From positions 9,383,695-9,447,694 of the forward strand of contig NC_049980.1 of NCBI RefSeq assembly GCF_000003815.2: 64,000 nt of DNA, given 5' to 3'. The notes under the pieces are model-generated. The model saw only the letters and a list, made by a program, of their open reading frames with translations, was not told the DNA's origin and ran no database searches. Below are positions 12,501-27,500 of this stretch, piece after piece; the first letter of the stretch is position 1; every line of letters begins with the position of its first letter. This DNA is from Branchiostoma floridae (lineage: Eukaryota; Chordata; Leptocardii; Amphioxiformes; Branchiostomatidae). Both the position numbers and the translations under genes were made by a program.

Positions 12501-15500
12501 ACTTTGATAATATCGCAATTTGAAACCGTCCTTCATCTCTAGATACCTTTTTTTTAGAAACAACTGGTATGCATGTAAGTTACCCTGTGGATAAAGGTGA
12601 ACTAGCATTACAAAATACTTAACCTTCTTGAGTTTGATTTTAAAAACGTCATAAAAATTTCTTTTCATTGAAGAACAGGAAGCAGTTGTGTAGTACATGA
12701 CCTTAGTCCTTATTATTAGCATAATGCAGGATCAGTAAGTTTGTATTTGTAAATTTTCATACTTGATAGAGAACAATACAGTTATTTATGTCAAGTCTTC
12801 ATTCAGTGCTGAGTTATCTTCTACTGTATTTTCTCCTCCTCAGACTGGAGGTTCAGTACCAGGAGCTCCTGTCCTTGTGGAAGACACGTCACCTGGCCCT
12901 GAAGCACACGGTGTCTGCCCAGCAGATCTCACAGAGGGTCCAGGCCATCAAGAACATGAGTCTGGAACAGGTAAGGGCAGGAGTAGGAGTAGGCTTTACT
13001 GCTAGGCCATCTGTGCCACTGAGTTTAAAATATATCACTAGACATGTGATAATGTCATGTATACTTCAACATTATCAACTATGGTAAGGTCCTTACGTCC
13101 ATGAAAAGGAGGTATTGTTTTCAGTCTTTGCATTTCTCTTTATCTTGGTGTGTGTTGAGTTGAGTATTGTAGAATGGCAGGATGTGATGCCAAAAATGGT
13201 GTAATTGGAGACTGGTAGGATTGAAAGGCTGGTTTGGCCCGGGTCCAAAGTTGGTGGTGTACATGCACGTTTGGTCTGGATCCAAAGTTCCACAGGAAGG
13301 CAGAAAACTGCATGCCGGATTAGACAGAATTAGCAAGAAATTGTGATGAAAATATTCACCTTGTAAATTTTTCTCAATTTTTGTAATGTGTCCAGTTCTC
13401 CCTAAAAATGGTGTAACTGGAGACAGGCAGGATTGAAAGGCTGGTTTGGCCCGGGTCCAAAGTTGGTGATGCCGGCTTGGTGCCAAGTTTCACAAAAATG
13501 ATTCCAAAGCTTGGAAAATGCTGAGACAGAATTAGCAACAAATTTTGCAATAATGACTCGAACAAGAAATTGACAAAAATGCTCATGAAGGTTTGAAAAT
13601 CTTTGATTCCTTGTTAATGTTGTGCTGTTTCTGTGATGTATCCAGTTCTCCCTGCTGGACCCATCAGAGCGGGATGAGATGCTGAAGTCTCTGCTGGAGG
13701 ACCTGGAGCAGCTGGAGAGGGAGAACCAGGAGTCTGGCACGGTGGACCCCGCCCTGCTGGCTCAGCTCCGGGCTGATGTGGAGGCCTGTCAGAGGAGGTT
13801 CCAGGACATGGCTGCACAGGCTGGGAAAGGTCAGCTTCCAGAACTCTGTTGTTATTCTTATTCATTTGGTTATAGCTATATATCCAGTATTTGATTATAC
13901 TGCTGCTGGGATCCCTGACACGGGTAGACAGCAGTTGGCTAGTCTTTGCACTGTGCGTCCATGTGATTCTGTCCAGCGGGCTTACCCTAGTTAGACTACA
14001 CACCTTGATGTCGCTCTTAACACATTCCATAGTATTACTTTATTATTGATGATGCATTACCAAAATCTGTTATATTTACCATACATGATGGTACTGCACA
14101 GAGTTACAGTAGTTTCAAACTACAAAACTACTAAATGTTTCAGTGGCCCGACCTCTGACCTGACCCAACAGAGTGACAGATTCATCGGCTCGTCGATGTT
14201 GGTCACCTATCCCCAAAAAGAAGAAACTGAACAGCAAATACACACAAATGTACAAAATTTTGCCGAAATCACTGATCAGTGCTGTTTTTTTTCACCATTG
14301 ACCATTGAAGTACCTCATGTATAAGGCAAACTTTTGATGATAATTGTATTGTCATTGTTATTTTCAGAAGCTGTAATGGCAGAGAAGGTGGACGAACAGG
14401 CTCGGCAGCTCAGCTCGCAGGTTGGTTCCTTCGTGCAGACACTGGACACGGCCGAGCAGAAGCTGATGATCAGGATCCACACGCCCCTGCCCAGGGACAT
14501 CCCAGGGGTCGAGGACGTGGTGCAGGAGTCACAGGTCAGGGGTCAAAGTTCATAGAGTTACATTCGGTGTTGTCAGTGTCATACTCAATGTCATTGTCTA
14601 TGGATATACTTTTTGTATAACTGCACTTACTGCCTCCTTTATACATATATATATTATGCACAATCCAATACGAGCGATCGCGATGATGTCACGGTGACGC
14701 AGTGGTAGGCAAAAAGCAGGTATTTGGCAAAAGATTGATTTACATATTAACCTGTAATTTGAGACGCTAATTTGAATATCAATTTTTGATCCAATCTACT
14801 GACATCCTGGTAGGCAACAACCGTCCAATACCCCGGATATAAACAACAACAGCGATCGCTCGTATTTGAAGAACACTAAAAGATGTAACACTCGGATGTA
14901 AATTCGTCTGTGACGGTAATCAACGTTATGTTATAATTTTATACTTAATATCCGTACACAGAATAAACCGCTTACCAACAAGCTTTTGATCAGTCCTCTG
15001 ATCCTTATCAAGTTGAAATGACCCAAAGCTAAGGTCACACATCCAGACCGGAAGTGTGACGTCAACAATGGGTCAAAGGTGCTTGGAAGTTGGTATCGGC
15101 CCCCGTCTTGATTAGGGGAAGGTTGATGGGCTCTGATGTAACACTGGTAAGATTGTTGTGTGTTACTTAGCTCGGTTGGGCAAAACTGTACAATAAAGGT
15201 CTTCATTCATTGATAATCAAACAGCACAGAACTGCACCAACCACAGTACCAGAAGTTTATGTTGTTTTTTCCCTGTCTACAGGAGTTTGTTGACACCCTG
15301 AATGTCCAGTCCACCCAGTACAAGCAGCTGCGCTCGTCCTCCGAGGATCTGCTCCGGACGGGGAAGCAGTCGGAGTCGCTGGACCGGCTCAAGTCTCAGG
15401 TCACCATCATGGTCCAGAAATGGGACCGAGTCTGGAACCTGTCCCACATCTACCTGGACAAGTGAGCACTTCAGCTTCTATGTACTGATGATTAAAAGTT

Positions 15501-18500
15501 TGATAATTATAGTCATCGTTGTATAGTTGTGGAGCAGTCAACCACAATATGTTTTATCCAGGCCTGTTGGTCAGAAGCCATTTGAGTAGTTTTTGTACTC
15601 AGTATAATAACATGAAGGGACGAAGTCTCTCTGCACTCAAGTTATGCGCTCATTTTAACTTTGCCACTTGACATAGATATAGATATCTACAAGCAGACAT
15701 CTACAAGCATAAATGCACTGAATAAAGTTAGTGGGTGTGACAACCCCCCCACTCCCACACACGCACACACACGTATTGAGTTATCAATTCATCACTGTAT
15801 GGGACCTATGAGTTCTATAGCTTTCGAACTAAGAAGCCCTCAGTCCATGGTCCAACAGAGCTAGAAGTGCTTAGCAGTTGCATTACTAGTCTTGATGATG
15901 CTGTTGTACTGCTAGTCATCACTTTCATAATGTGCGTATACCCTCAAACTCAAAGTATTACAGCTATGGGAATATTCTGTGATTCCATAATTATATTACG
16001 CATAGTTGTATCTAATCATTACTTGAAGAAATACAGTTGTACTGTAGTAAGATTCTTAAAAGATCAATCAGAGCTAAAACGTTTCTGATCTCTGCAGGAC
16101 AAAGACTGTGCTGGTTGTGATGAAGTCCATGGAGGACACAGACAAGTTTGTGTCGATCCATGAGGTCACCCTGTCTGCTGCTCCAGGTCTGCCCTGTGAA
16201 CCTCCAGCAATAGGCAAGCAGAAGTCAGACCTCCAGGTCAGTAACAGTAGGAACTTATAAAGGAGGAGCTACAGCTAACACCTGGTGGACATGCTTAGAT
16301 GAAGATTGGTTCTAAGTGAACTGCAAAGAATCACGTTTTTCCGCTTCCATGACTGATTTACCATTAGAAGTAGTGTAAAAGTTAGGTACAGCATCCCATC
16401 AATTCGCTTCTCTACAAATTGCTAAAAGAGAATAATGTTTGAGAATATCAAAATATCAGCATTGATATAAAGAAAAGCTACATGTACCATGTTGTACTGA
16501 TGCTATTGACCCACAATATAGACAAGCATATTATTAGACTGGAATGGTGCATTTCTGATCATATCTTCCCCAACTGCTTAGCACAATAGTTATTGGGCTT
16601 AAATATGATACTTAAGGGTGAACTGAAAGGGGTTTAACAGTGGAAATTTTGTATAAACTATACTCTACTTGACTCTTGTTATTTTATTGGAAAATGTGTG
16701 AAAACCTGCTGATATAATCTGTTTATTTTCCATTCGGTACAACATCCAGTAGACTGATTTTTATCAGGACCCTTTTTTCAGACAGGTCCAACAAGCAAAA
16801 ACGGTTTTGTACCTACATGTAGTATCCACTCCCAGTGATACTACAACTACTAGAAGATAAACATGGTCTATGTTTTTACAGGAAACACAAAGGGAAACAA
16901 TCTCCCTTCAGCCCAAGCTGGAGCAGCTCAGACTGGACATAGTGAATGTGAAGGACTCGGCCACACAGATGACCCCTGACCGGGAGGACCCAGATGCTGC
17001 CCGGGTGGAGGAGGATGTGGATGACATGAGGAAGAGATGGCAGACTGTCCTGCAGCAGACTGAGGACAGGTAACAATAGGCCTTCTCGGATATATTGGTC
17101 CAGGGTTCAATAGGTCCAATTTTAGCATAACGGGCGACTGTGATATAATTTGCAACCACCAAGCAAAATGAGGATCATTACGCTACTTTTCAACTAGCGT
17201 AGTGGTACAAAATGTACTTTGCTAGTATTCACCTTTTTGAACAATGTTGATCGAATATGCAAAATGTTGATATGACTCACCAAACTGACCAAAGAACTGA
17301 ATTCCCCTCATGGGTCCCCTTAGAATGCCAACTTTTACCTTAGATATTCGAAATCTCCTCAAGATCCCCCTTCCACACCTTCCTCCTGATTGGTTGGTTT
17401 GCTATCTCGCCGTTGCCATTATGCTAAAATAAAATCCTGGCTAGAACATTGTGGTCTGTCTTTGAGTTATCGTGACAGAGAGAAAGTAGTGATTACCCAA
17501 ATCAACTTTTGGAATACTTTTGAAGCAAAATTCAGTCAGCAGTTCACTTTGCGTAGTACCAAATGTTGTTACTTATGGGGGTCTGACAGTGACTTGTTGT
17601 ATATCAGATTGGATCGCATCAACACAGCCGCCAACACCATGGACAGCTACCAGCGGGCGTGGCTGCGGGAGACGCGCTGGTTGGCTGAGATGGAGCGGAG
17701 ACTGGCGGAGCAGGAAGCCATGCCCTCTGACCCACGCATGCTCATGCAGAGGTTGAATGCCACCAAGGTTGGTCCTGAGCTACAGTAGAACAGCATTGGC
17801 AGCAATAAGTTAATACTATACTTAAATAGTTATTACGTTAATTCATTTCTTGCAAAATCAACTTGTTTGTTGTATGGTTCAGTTGAAGACCTAATGAAAG
17901 TGGACATACTTTTTATATAACGGAATTGACCTTTTGGCCGATCCTTACATTTCTTTCTTTAAGTGACACAGATTAAAGTGGCATTTTGTTGTTTGTTTGT
18001 TTTATTTGGATCTCTATTAGTGTTAACGTTATATATTGTTTAACTATTCTTCCTGGAGTCTGTACAATAAAGTTACAATAAAATGAAATGTAAGAAACAA
18101 AATAGAAAGAAATATTGACAAAGTCAACTGAAGTAACTTAAAAGTGAATGGGAGCGATCAGGGGTCAGCATTTCCTTCTTATATGTCATCTCTAACCACA
18201 CGTGTCTCTCTTACGTCCTGCAGGACCTGGTGAATGAGCTAGACCAGCACCAGCCGGCTGTAGAGGAGACCACAAGGCTGGGAGAACAGTTCATCCAACA
18301 GGCCCAGGTAGGTCAAGCTGGGGACATAGATACATAGTATGTGTTGTTCAGTGGTTAGTGACCCTGCCTCTGAACTAAGAAGTCATGAGTTTAAATCGCA
18401 GATTTGTTGCACAGTGCTGGGAGGGATTGCAGCCCTTAGGACAGGGCGTGAAGCCATCTACAGTAACTGTTCTTTATACATGTGCTTGTCTTTGACAAAA

Positions 18501-21500
18501 TTCCTTTCGTCTAAAAGGGGAAATTCCCCGGTACAATGAAACTGTAGATACTGTTCATAGTATCATTCTTCTCTGTCACAACCAGTGCTAGATATAAGCT
18601 TTTCTTTTCATTGAGCTAAACTCGTTCAAGATCACTCTTTGTTTCAAACATGAGACTTTGTTTTGATTCACAACATCAAACATCAAAGAGTCTGTACTGC
18701 ATTTAATTGATTCCATACCAATAGGAAGAGATAAATGAACTGTCACAGATGTTCATGGACTGTCCTGTTGCAAAGGAAATTGTAGATAAAAACTTCCTTC
18801 GTTCTACTTCTTCACCAAGTGTGAAATTTGCAGTCATCAGCCCACAACTTATATGTACTCTCGTATAGCTCATTACTTCCAATTTGGCAGAAATCCAATT
18901 TTACCTGGTTCTTTAACCACTGGAGTATGAAATTGGTTCATCTTGACCTTTTAACCTTGTCTAATGAGCGGTCCGTGAAGAAAATGCGAATGTTAAGAAG
19001 AGTTCGATAAAGTAACTGAAGCAGATTTGTAGTTAGCATTTTGTCTCATAGGCTGAAGTTGTTGAATTCGCAAGGTAGTTTTGGTTGATTCCAAATATCA
19101 AGTACAAGTTTTAAAGTTTTAATTTTTTTTTGGCAGAAGTACATTTTTCAGTAAGATTGCATGAATTTTTGGACATAGACATCTGTGTCATTCATAAGTT
19201 GATTTTTATTCACGGTGATGAATGTGAGAGCACTTGATACAACTTAACAAAATTGGAAAAAGAAATGCAGATATAATTATCTATACGTACAGTCCCTAAT
19301 GGAGTTATTTGGTGAAAGAATATGGACAACATCGGCCATACAGCTTGGCAATGAAGGCTCAAAGGGACATACCTGTATCTCCTTGCATCCTTTCAAGTCA
19401 GGGTTGCATTGGCTGTGGACAATGTTCATGTTAAACTCAACAAGCTGTGGATGGATCCTAATGATACAGTCAAACCTGCCCATCCAACCAACTCTATCCA
19501 CCAACCAACTCCAGTCAACAACCACTCTGAGACAGTCCCGTCCTATTTTGCATGGTGATGGTCCTCTTTTAAACAACCAACTGCTTACCCCAACCAGCAA
19601 CCACATTTTTGCAGTCCCCAGGGGTCTTTCACACCCCTCTCAACAACCAAAATTGAGAGACAGTTGCTGTGTCTGATCCATCCCAGCAGCAGCCATTTCA
19701 AAATGAGTGCTTCTGTAAGCTCTGACATTTGCATCAGAAACAATTTTGATCCAGACTAAACGGTTAGTAAACCTCACAACAATAACATCAGTAAAAATCT
19801 GTTAAAAATAATGTCATTAACAGATTTTTACTGTTTTTCAACTCTAACATGTCAGTGAAAATCAGTGAAGCATATTTAACACTGTGCACATCAGTGGGAA
19901 TTTTGACATACTGATACAGAAACTAAAAGAGCTTGTTTTGGCTGTTTAAGGAACAGACAACTAACAAACAGAACATGTTTGATTGATAGACAAACACAGA
20001 TCTGATTGTTAAACAATGGTTTCTTGAAATTAGTTTACATAACAACATGGAGACTAATAGTTGTCAATGCATAATTTGGACATCTTGTGAGTACGAATGT
20101 AACATTACTTTTAAACACACCAATTCAGCATGTTTTCTTGTAACATTTTTATTATTATTTTGTATTTCTTTGCTCAGTTGAATTGAATATATTCTTTTGG
20201 GGTCAAAACTTCATCAGTATGACTTTTTTATAAGTAACAGTAATACATTACATACAAGCAGATGCCTATGGTAATTTTTATACCAACCAACCAGCCAACT
20301 GACCCCAGTTTTATCCAACAACCAACTCCAGTCAACAACCATATTTCCTTGGTCCCTTGAGTGGTTGTTGAATACAAGTTTGACTGTATTTGGTATGTGG
20401 ATACGGGTCAGACAGTGAAGGACAAGTTCGATAATGGGCCTCATGATAGTCATACAGTTATAGATTTCCTGTGTTGAATGTTGGTACTGTGCCCAATGAT
20501 ACAATCTGCACCGTACCTGCTTGCATTTTCTACATTTCAAGTTCCTACATCCCATCTTATCTTGTTCTCCAGGACTATGACAGCCAGCTTGAGCAGTACC
20601 GCTCCAGCCTGAACTCTGACCTCAGCGACGCTGCCAAGAAGCCAAAGATCCAATGCAGCGCAGACATCGTGGGACAGCAACTAGATGACCTCAATAGGCG
20701 ATACCGTGACCTTGTTGCCAAGACAACACGTAACCTCCAACTAATGAACTCATCCCTTGCTGCTGAAGAGAAACAGGTACGATCTTGGACCCGCTTTTGT
20801 TGTTTCACTCGCTTTTGCCATACTTTTCATTTCTATTGTCTGTTCTGTATACATTTCTGTTGTCTGTTTTTGTACATTTCCTTCCGTTGCTGCTTTACTT
20901 TGCATCATGCGTCATCTTTTCAAGGGCTCATCTCAAAATGTTGAAATGGTCACAGTCGGAAATCAAAGTTTTTGAATGATTACATTTTTGAGATGGTCTC
21001 TGACAATTTTGATTGTGAATAATTTCTTTAAATCCAAACAGTTATGCAGTAATTTATGTTGTTAACTTTCCTGTTGGTCAGCAGTCTTTATAGTTGCACC
21101 ATTGAATTCATACTTGATGTCTTTTGCTGATGATTTCTTTGATTCCATGATATATTAATGGTCATGTCTGTAGGCATATCAGTAGTAGTAGTACATGTGT
21201 ATTCTACATAAGAGACACTGCCCAATTGGTTTTCACAAGAATTTATACAGTCTTCACAAAGTGTGTAGATTTGGTTGAGCCTTGAAGATACTTAGGAAGA
21301 GTCAGGCCATTTGAAAATTACAAATTGACACCTGTCTACCCTATTCATAATAGAATGTCAATGGTACAAACTTTTCAGTCTGTAGTTTTTCCATGACAAC
21401 GAATTCTCAACCCAATTTGGCAGTGTCTCCAACTAGCGTTCCATTCTTACCATGTGTGTACTTCCCACCTTCTGTAGCTAGCTGTCACATACTGTGTGCT

Positions 21501-24500
21501 TCTTGCATTGTAGCTGCTTCTCGGTGCTTTTCCGCAAACGCTTTTACGAGCTTTCCTGTCTTGTGCTGCCGTCTGTGATATCCTGCGCTTCTGTCTTGTT
21601 CCGCCATGCTTCCTGTCTTGTGGTTACTGCGTGACGTGGCTCCTCGCTGCCGACCCATTTATAAATGTTCTCAGGAGCATCTCTCTTTCCCACCTCCTGT
21701 CAATCATAGCGTAACCATGGCAATTCTCGGATTCATAACATCAAGTTCCCTGAAAATTCCAGTGTGTACGTATCTCCTCTGTCACTACCACTAGAGAGAC
21801 CCTTACTTGGGTTTCTCACTGACACACAATGGAAGAAGTCTTTTTGAGTCCCCTACAAGGTGTACATGTATACAGCAGTTTACTCACTTTTTTTTTCATT
21901 TCAGAGTTGATTTCGTGCACTCCCAACTGATGTACCTACATTTGCGAGATTTCACTTGTCTTTTTTATACTCATTCTATCAGTCATTCCTCATTTCCGCA
22001 GGGTATATTTTTCAAAAGTCCCTCCATTCTGGTAACAGTGATGTTGCCACATGAGGTTTCCCTCTCCTCCATAGTCATGCAGAATAGTCTGGTCTGCTGT
22101 CTTATAGGAGACTTTTTGTGGACTTTTTACATGTACATGTAGATGTACTTTTAAGAAGCTGTAAGAAGCTTCAATCTTCATTCCCTTACCACTTAGGGGA
22201 GGGGGGAGAGTGGTTAGAGGGTTCACCACTGCTAAAACATTCAGTGAATGTAGCCCAAGTCTTCTCCTGTCCTCTGCTGATGGTATATGGAACCTCCAAT
22301 TGTTGCATGCACAAATGCTGAAGGAATAAACAGGCATCAGTTGCATAGCATTCAACTTTATCCATCCTTTGGAAAACTGTCTCTGTTTCCATAGAACTCT
22401 TACTCCTGTAGACATACAAAATAATGTACTAGTAGTTATCACTAGTAGCCACATCAGTTTCAAAGCACACTAAATGCCACTTTGGACTTTGGGAAAATCT
22501 ATCAATAGTAAGATTTGCTTCAATTTTAAGTATGACTCAGATGAAGTATGACCAAAGAGAGTGAGAAGATTCATCGCAGCTACGTATACAATGCCTCCCA
22601 ATGAGAAATTGGGATTTTCCATCTCAAGGACAGGTTTATTTTTCAAGGTCAAAACTTGGGTGCCATTACGGAGGGATGTGCTATGGATCCTGAGGGAGGT
22701 TACAGACATGCTTCTGCTGGTTGACCAGGTTATACAAAAATGGGTATGCCAGCTCAAATTACGCTCAAAGTCCGCTGGGGGAAAGTTGTGAAGGTGATGG
22801 TACGTGTTTTAGAATTCCATGACATCTTTTTAAAAGTCAAATCTACTCCAGCAAGCCCAGCGCAAAAAAAAAACCCACAGTATTCAAGGTTGTGATGGTG
22901 ACGGGTTGTATTGAAAATTATGAAGAATTGAAAACTGAATCAGATAGCTTTCAACATTTTGGCCCCAAGTAGATCTCAGCTTCAAAATGATATTATCAGA
23001 TGAAAAACCCTTATGAATGTAACGGTTTACCACATAACACTGTCATCTCTGTTTATTAACCTTTTCATCTAATAAGTCTGGGTTCTATGAAAAGAGGGTC
23101 CGTGAAATCTCATTTGTTCCACAAAGTAACACTTAGCTAACAACAGGGTTGGTACCGTCTGTGACATTTTGATTGACATAATATGTGATAGAAATTCATG
23201 GTAATATGGTGGGGAGCATACAGTTACATGACAGTATAGAGTAGTGATAGTAGAATTCTGAAGTTGTCCTCAATGGGACCTGTTTCGCATTGCTCAGCTC
23301 AGTAGATAGAGGCTCCAACTGTCTGCAGTCATTGGATAAGCATTTGTTTTGCAAAGGATATTCTTGGAAAATCCTGTGCACTTTTTATGTACACTGGCCA
23401 TACAAACCCTGAAGTCATACCAACTAACATGTTATGTCAGCCACTCATGCTCGACTGGAATCAATAACATGCCCCCCTCCCCATTGTGAACAAAGAAAAA
23501 ACAAGATGGTTGCTGCTCCCTTGGCAACCGTGGTCATGTGACCCCACTTGCTGGTGTGCTGTTGGTGGATGCATGGCTCTGCCAGTAACACTGCTTATGG
23601 CTGCTGTTGCTTGGCTGTATACTTATTGACACCGTAGTGTTAATGCATGCCAATCACAAGTTTGCCTTGAACTCTGCAGACCCTTGGTTCATATTTTTAG
23701 TGCCTGTTAGTTGTCACCGTGCCTGTAAACCACACTACTGTCCTGTGCCTAATGTCCTAGTCTAACCCCCCTCCCACCCCGCTGTCTCATGTTGACCCAA
23801 TAAGCTGTTTACTTATCCAATTGTGTGGTAACAACTGTCTATTGTTGCCCCTGATAGAAGGAGGGCGAGTCCCCCATGCCACTTTCTCCTGAGATAGAGG
23901 ATAGGAAAGGGAAATCTAATCCGCCCATCATGGCCGCAGCGGAGGAAGAAATGCAGCTGGATGATGACGAACAAGATATATCAGATCTCGCCAAACCTCT
24001 TTTTGACTCTGCTACCATGGAAAAGAGAAGGCCCTCTATCAAATCAAAAGCTGAAAAAGATAAGAAAACATCACTGATGTATGCCAACATTGATACCCTC
24101 GAGACAATTAGACTTGAAACTGTCAAAGTAGAGGAAACTGTTGAAAAAGAGAAGTACAACTATGGACACGTTGAGAAAGATTTAGTTGTCATTGAAACAA
24201 CAAAAATACTTCCCCCTCAGTCAAGAAAACCCCAGACAGCTAGAGCAATGGCATCAACTGTGGATGCATTACCCAAAAGTCCTAATGTTAGGGCAAAAAC
24301 AGTCAGAAGTAAGCCTGACAACAAGGGTAAAAAGAAAGCAAACTCAAAAAAGGCAAAAGCCGGAGACACTGCTACAAAACAGGAAAGTTTGTCAGCAAAA
24401 GGGGAAGATTCAAAGGGCACAGAGGCAGCAACAGTTAAACCTGAAATGGTAGCAAAGACAGCAAAATCTAAATCACAAGAAAAACAAGCCAAGGTAGATA

Positions 24501-27500
24501 GAGATGTAGCCAAAACTCCTGTAGAACCAAGTGGAGCTGAGAAGTCTGCTATCAAAGGGCCTGACAAAACCTCCAGGGGGCAGAAACACGTTAAAAGGAA
24601 GAGACCCTTAGCTGAGGCAGTAACAGATATGGACGTTTCAGAAATAGAGGAAAGAGATTTGACACCAGAAAATGATCAAGAAATGGTGCAGCAAGATGAC
24701 CCTGAACAACAAAACTTAGAAACAGATAAAGGGGACAAGGAGGAAAGTCCTACAGGGGTTGATGAGGACGACGAAGAGTTATCAGAAACAGAGTTATCAG
24801 AAACAGAGGAGCTTGATGTTTCAGAGACAGTTAAAGACATGAAGCCCATGGAAAGTAGTGCACAAGGAAGGCAGGGTTCCTCACTAGCTGTAGGAGATTT
24901 ACATACAGAAGAAATGTCAGAAATGGAAGTAGTGAAGCCAGAACTAGCCTCTGAAGCCATGGAAGGTGAAGCCACAGTTGGGGTTTCAGGACAAGATTCT
25001 GTGCAGGAAACTTCTGATCTTGGAAAGGGGAATGAAGGGAAGCGTTTGGAAGGGCACAGCAGTTTCAGTTCAGATGTTCCCTCAGTCACAGATCCTCCAG
25101 AAACTGTAAAAGGTTCTCAACCAGGTGCTCCCAAAGCAAAAACAGTTAAGAGTAAAACCAATGCTGAGGGTCCTGCAGGGGTAATTGAGGAAGCCACAGA
25201 AATGGAGGTATCAGAAACAGAACAGCTTGTATCACCACATGTAGTTTCAGAGACAGTTAAGGATGGTGAAAAAGTAACCAAGCCCCAAAGTGGTGCACAA
25301 GGTAGGAAGGGTTCCTCTCTAGCTGAGGGAGATTTACGTAAAGGGCAGGTATCAGAAATGGATGCTGTGAAGCCAGAACTATCGTCTGAAACCATGGAAG
25401 ATGAAGTGTCGCAAACGTACGAACCTAGCAAGGGGGATGAAGGGAAGGGTTCAGAAGGGCACAGTTCAGAAGTCTCCACAGTTTCAGATGCTGCACATTC
25501 TGTCATAGATTCTGAAGCAATTACTTCCATACCAAAAACAGCAAAGAGTAAAGCTGAAACTAAAGAATCTCTAGAAAAAGGCTCACCCAAAAAGAAGCCA
25601 CTGTTCTTCCAGTCAGCAGTCCTTCCCAAGAAGTCTAAGAAGGCCAAAGCCACTGTAAAGTATGTCAGTGAGACAGGTTCCATCACCCATCCACAAACTG
25701 GCAATCACATCTCTGTCTTCCAAGCCGTGCAGTCCGGAATTGTCAACTTGGAGACTGGGCTGTCCATGCTCAGGGAACAAGTACAGTCAGGGGGACTCAT
25801 TGATGGGAAAACAAAACAGAGGTTGTCGATTCCAGAAGCTCTCAATGCAGGACTTATCAATGAACAGGTTGCAACCTTTTTAACTAACGGGGTAACAGAA
25901 CAAGAAAAGAAAGCCGTGGCAGAATCCAAGAAGGCTGTAGCAATAGAAGCAAAGGTGGTGCAGTACAGAGTCGATAATGGTTGCGTAGTAGACTCTGAAA
26001 GTGGACAGAAGTTCACTCCACTTGGTGCCACAAAGCTTGGCATAATTTCCCAGGAAGAGATGGCAATGATTTTGAAAGACCAGATGGAAATCCATGGTGG
26101 CATCATTGACCCTGGCACAGAGGAAGTGCTAAATGTGTCAGAGGCTCTCCTGAAAGGATTGATTGACCATGACACTGCAAGCCAACTAGTCCAGAAGAGG
26201 GAAACCCTTCCCTACGCAACTTACCAGATGACTCCAGAGTCCTCCGCATCTGAAGACGAAGATGACAAGAAAGGACTCCCCAAGGCTTCTCCAAAGAAAG
26301 AGCCAGTACGAGGAAGAAAACCACGTACTGGCTCTTCCGGATCGCAGCCTTCTTCACCAGTGAAGCCATCACCATTGCCCTCACCAGGAGTTGGACCACA
26401 GCCTTCAGCATCTGGGGCTCTGCCTGCATCGTATGGAGCTGTTTCACCCAGCAGAATTGATCAGGCAAAGGCCCGAGCAAGGCAGGCACAGCGTACAATG
26501 TTGGACACCAACATCGCTGTCATCGAGGACCACAATCTCGTGCATCCCTCCACAGCATCAAAGGTCAGGCAGATGATTGAAACAGGGGGCTATATTGTGG
26601 AACCGCGAGCTGGTAAGAAGTTGAGCGTGATGGAGGGACTAGAATGGGGACTTATTGACCGAGACACTGCATTCGAAATGACTGCAGTCGAGATTGCCAT
26701 GGGAAAGCCTGTGAATATTAGGAAGTACACATGGCTAACCGTGGCCGAGGCAAAGAAGTTGGATGCTCTGGAGACAGCCAGGAAGGGGTTTATCGATCCA
26801 AACACTAGAGCTAGAATCCATGTTTCAGAGGCACACAAAAGAGGGCTTGTAGATGACTTCACTCTGTCGTCAATCTTGGAGGTTGATGCAGCAAGAGGAG
26901 GTGTGCAGAATCCAGAGACAGGAGACACCCTGTCAGTTTTGGAGGCAGCACAGAGGAACATCATTGACAGGGCAATGGCAGAGAAGCTGCTGCACGTCCA
27001 AGCAATGACTGGCGGCATCACGCACCCTGACACGGGCGAGAGAGTCTCCGCCTTCGAGGCTCTTCAGGAGGGAATCATCAACACAGAACTGGCCATGGCC
27101 TTACTCCATGCTGAGGCACAGACAGGGGGACTGGTCCTACCAAGAACCCACAAGAGAGTCTCTGTTGCTGAGGCTGAGAAGCAGGGCATTATCCTCAAGG
27201 AAACAGCTAGGAGGCTTCACCAGATCCAGGCAGCAACTGGGGGCATAATCGACCCAAGTGGTGGGCCGAGGGTTCCTGTACTGAAGGCCCTGGACATGGG
27301 CCTCATCCGGGAGGAAAATGTGATGAGACTCCTGAAGGCAGAAGCTCGGAGTGGCGGCATTGTTGAGCCCCAGTCAGGAATGAGGCATAACCTACTGGAG
27401 GCAGTGGAGAAAGGTCTGATCAGTGACACCATGGCTGATTTGATTGAGCTGTCTACTCCAAGCCCAACAGTTAGTCCTTCATCCAGCCACTTCTTTGGAC

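Noticed and set aside
17110-17431. Inverted-repeat element with ttttagcataa arms
   Set aside because: Only about 12-15 bp pair, and the surrounding words are not convincing.
20777-23857. Alternative first exon or promoter before the first giant exon
   Set aside because: No open exon with a donor in phase and no convincing core promoter could be found in the intron by reading.
23876-23878. Met at the start of the longest open frame as a translation start
   Set aside because: The frame is open upstream to a good acceptor at 23857 and matches the phase of exon 25. The Met is internal.
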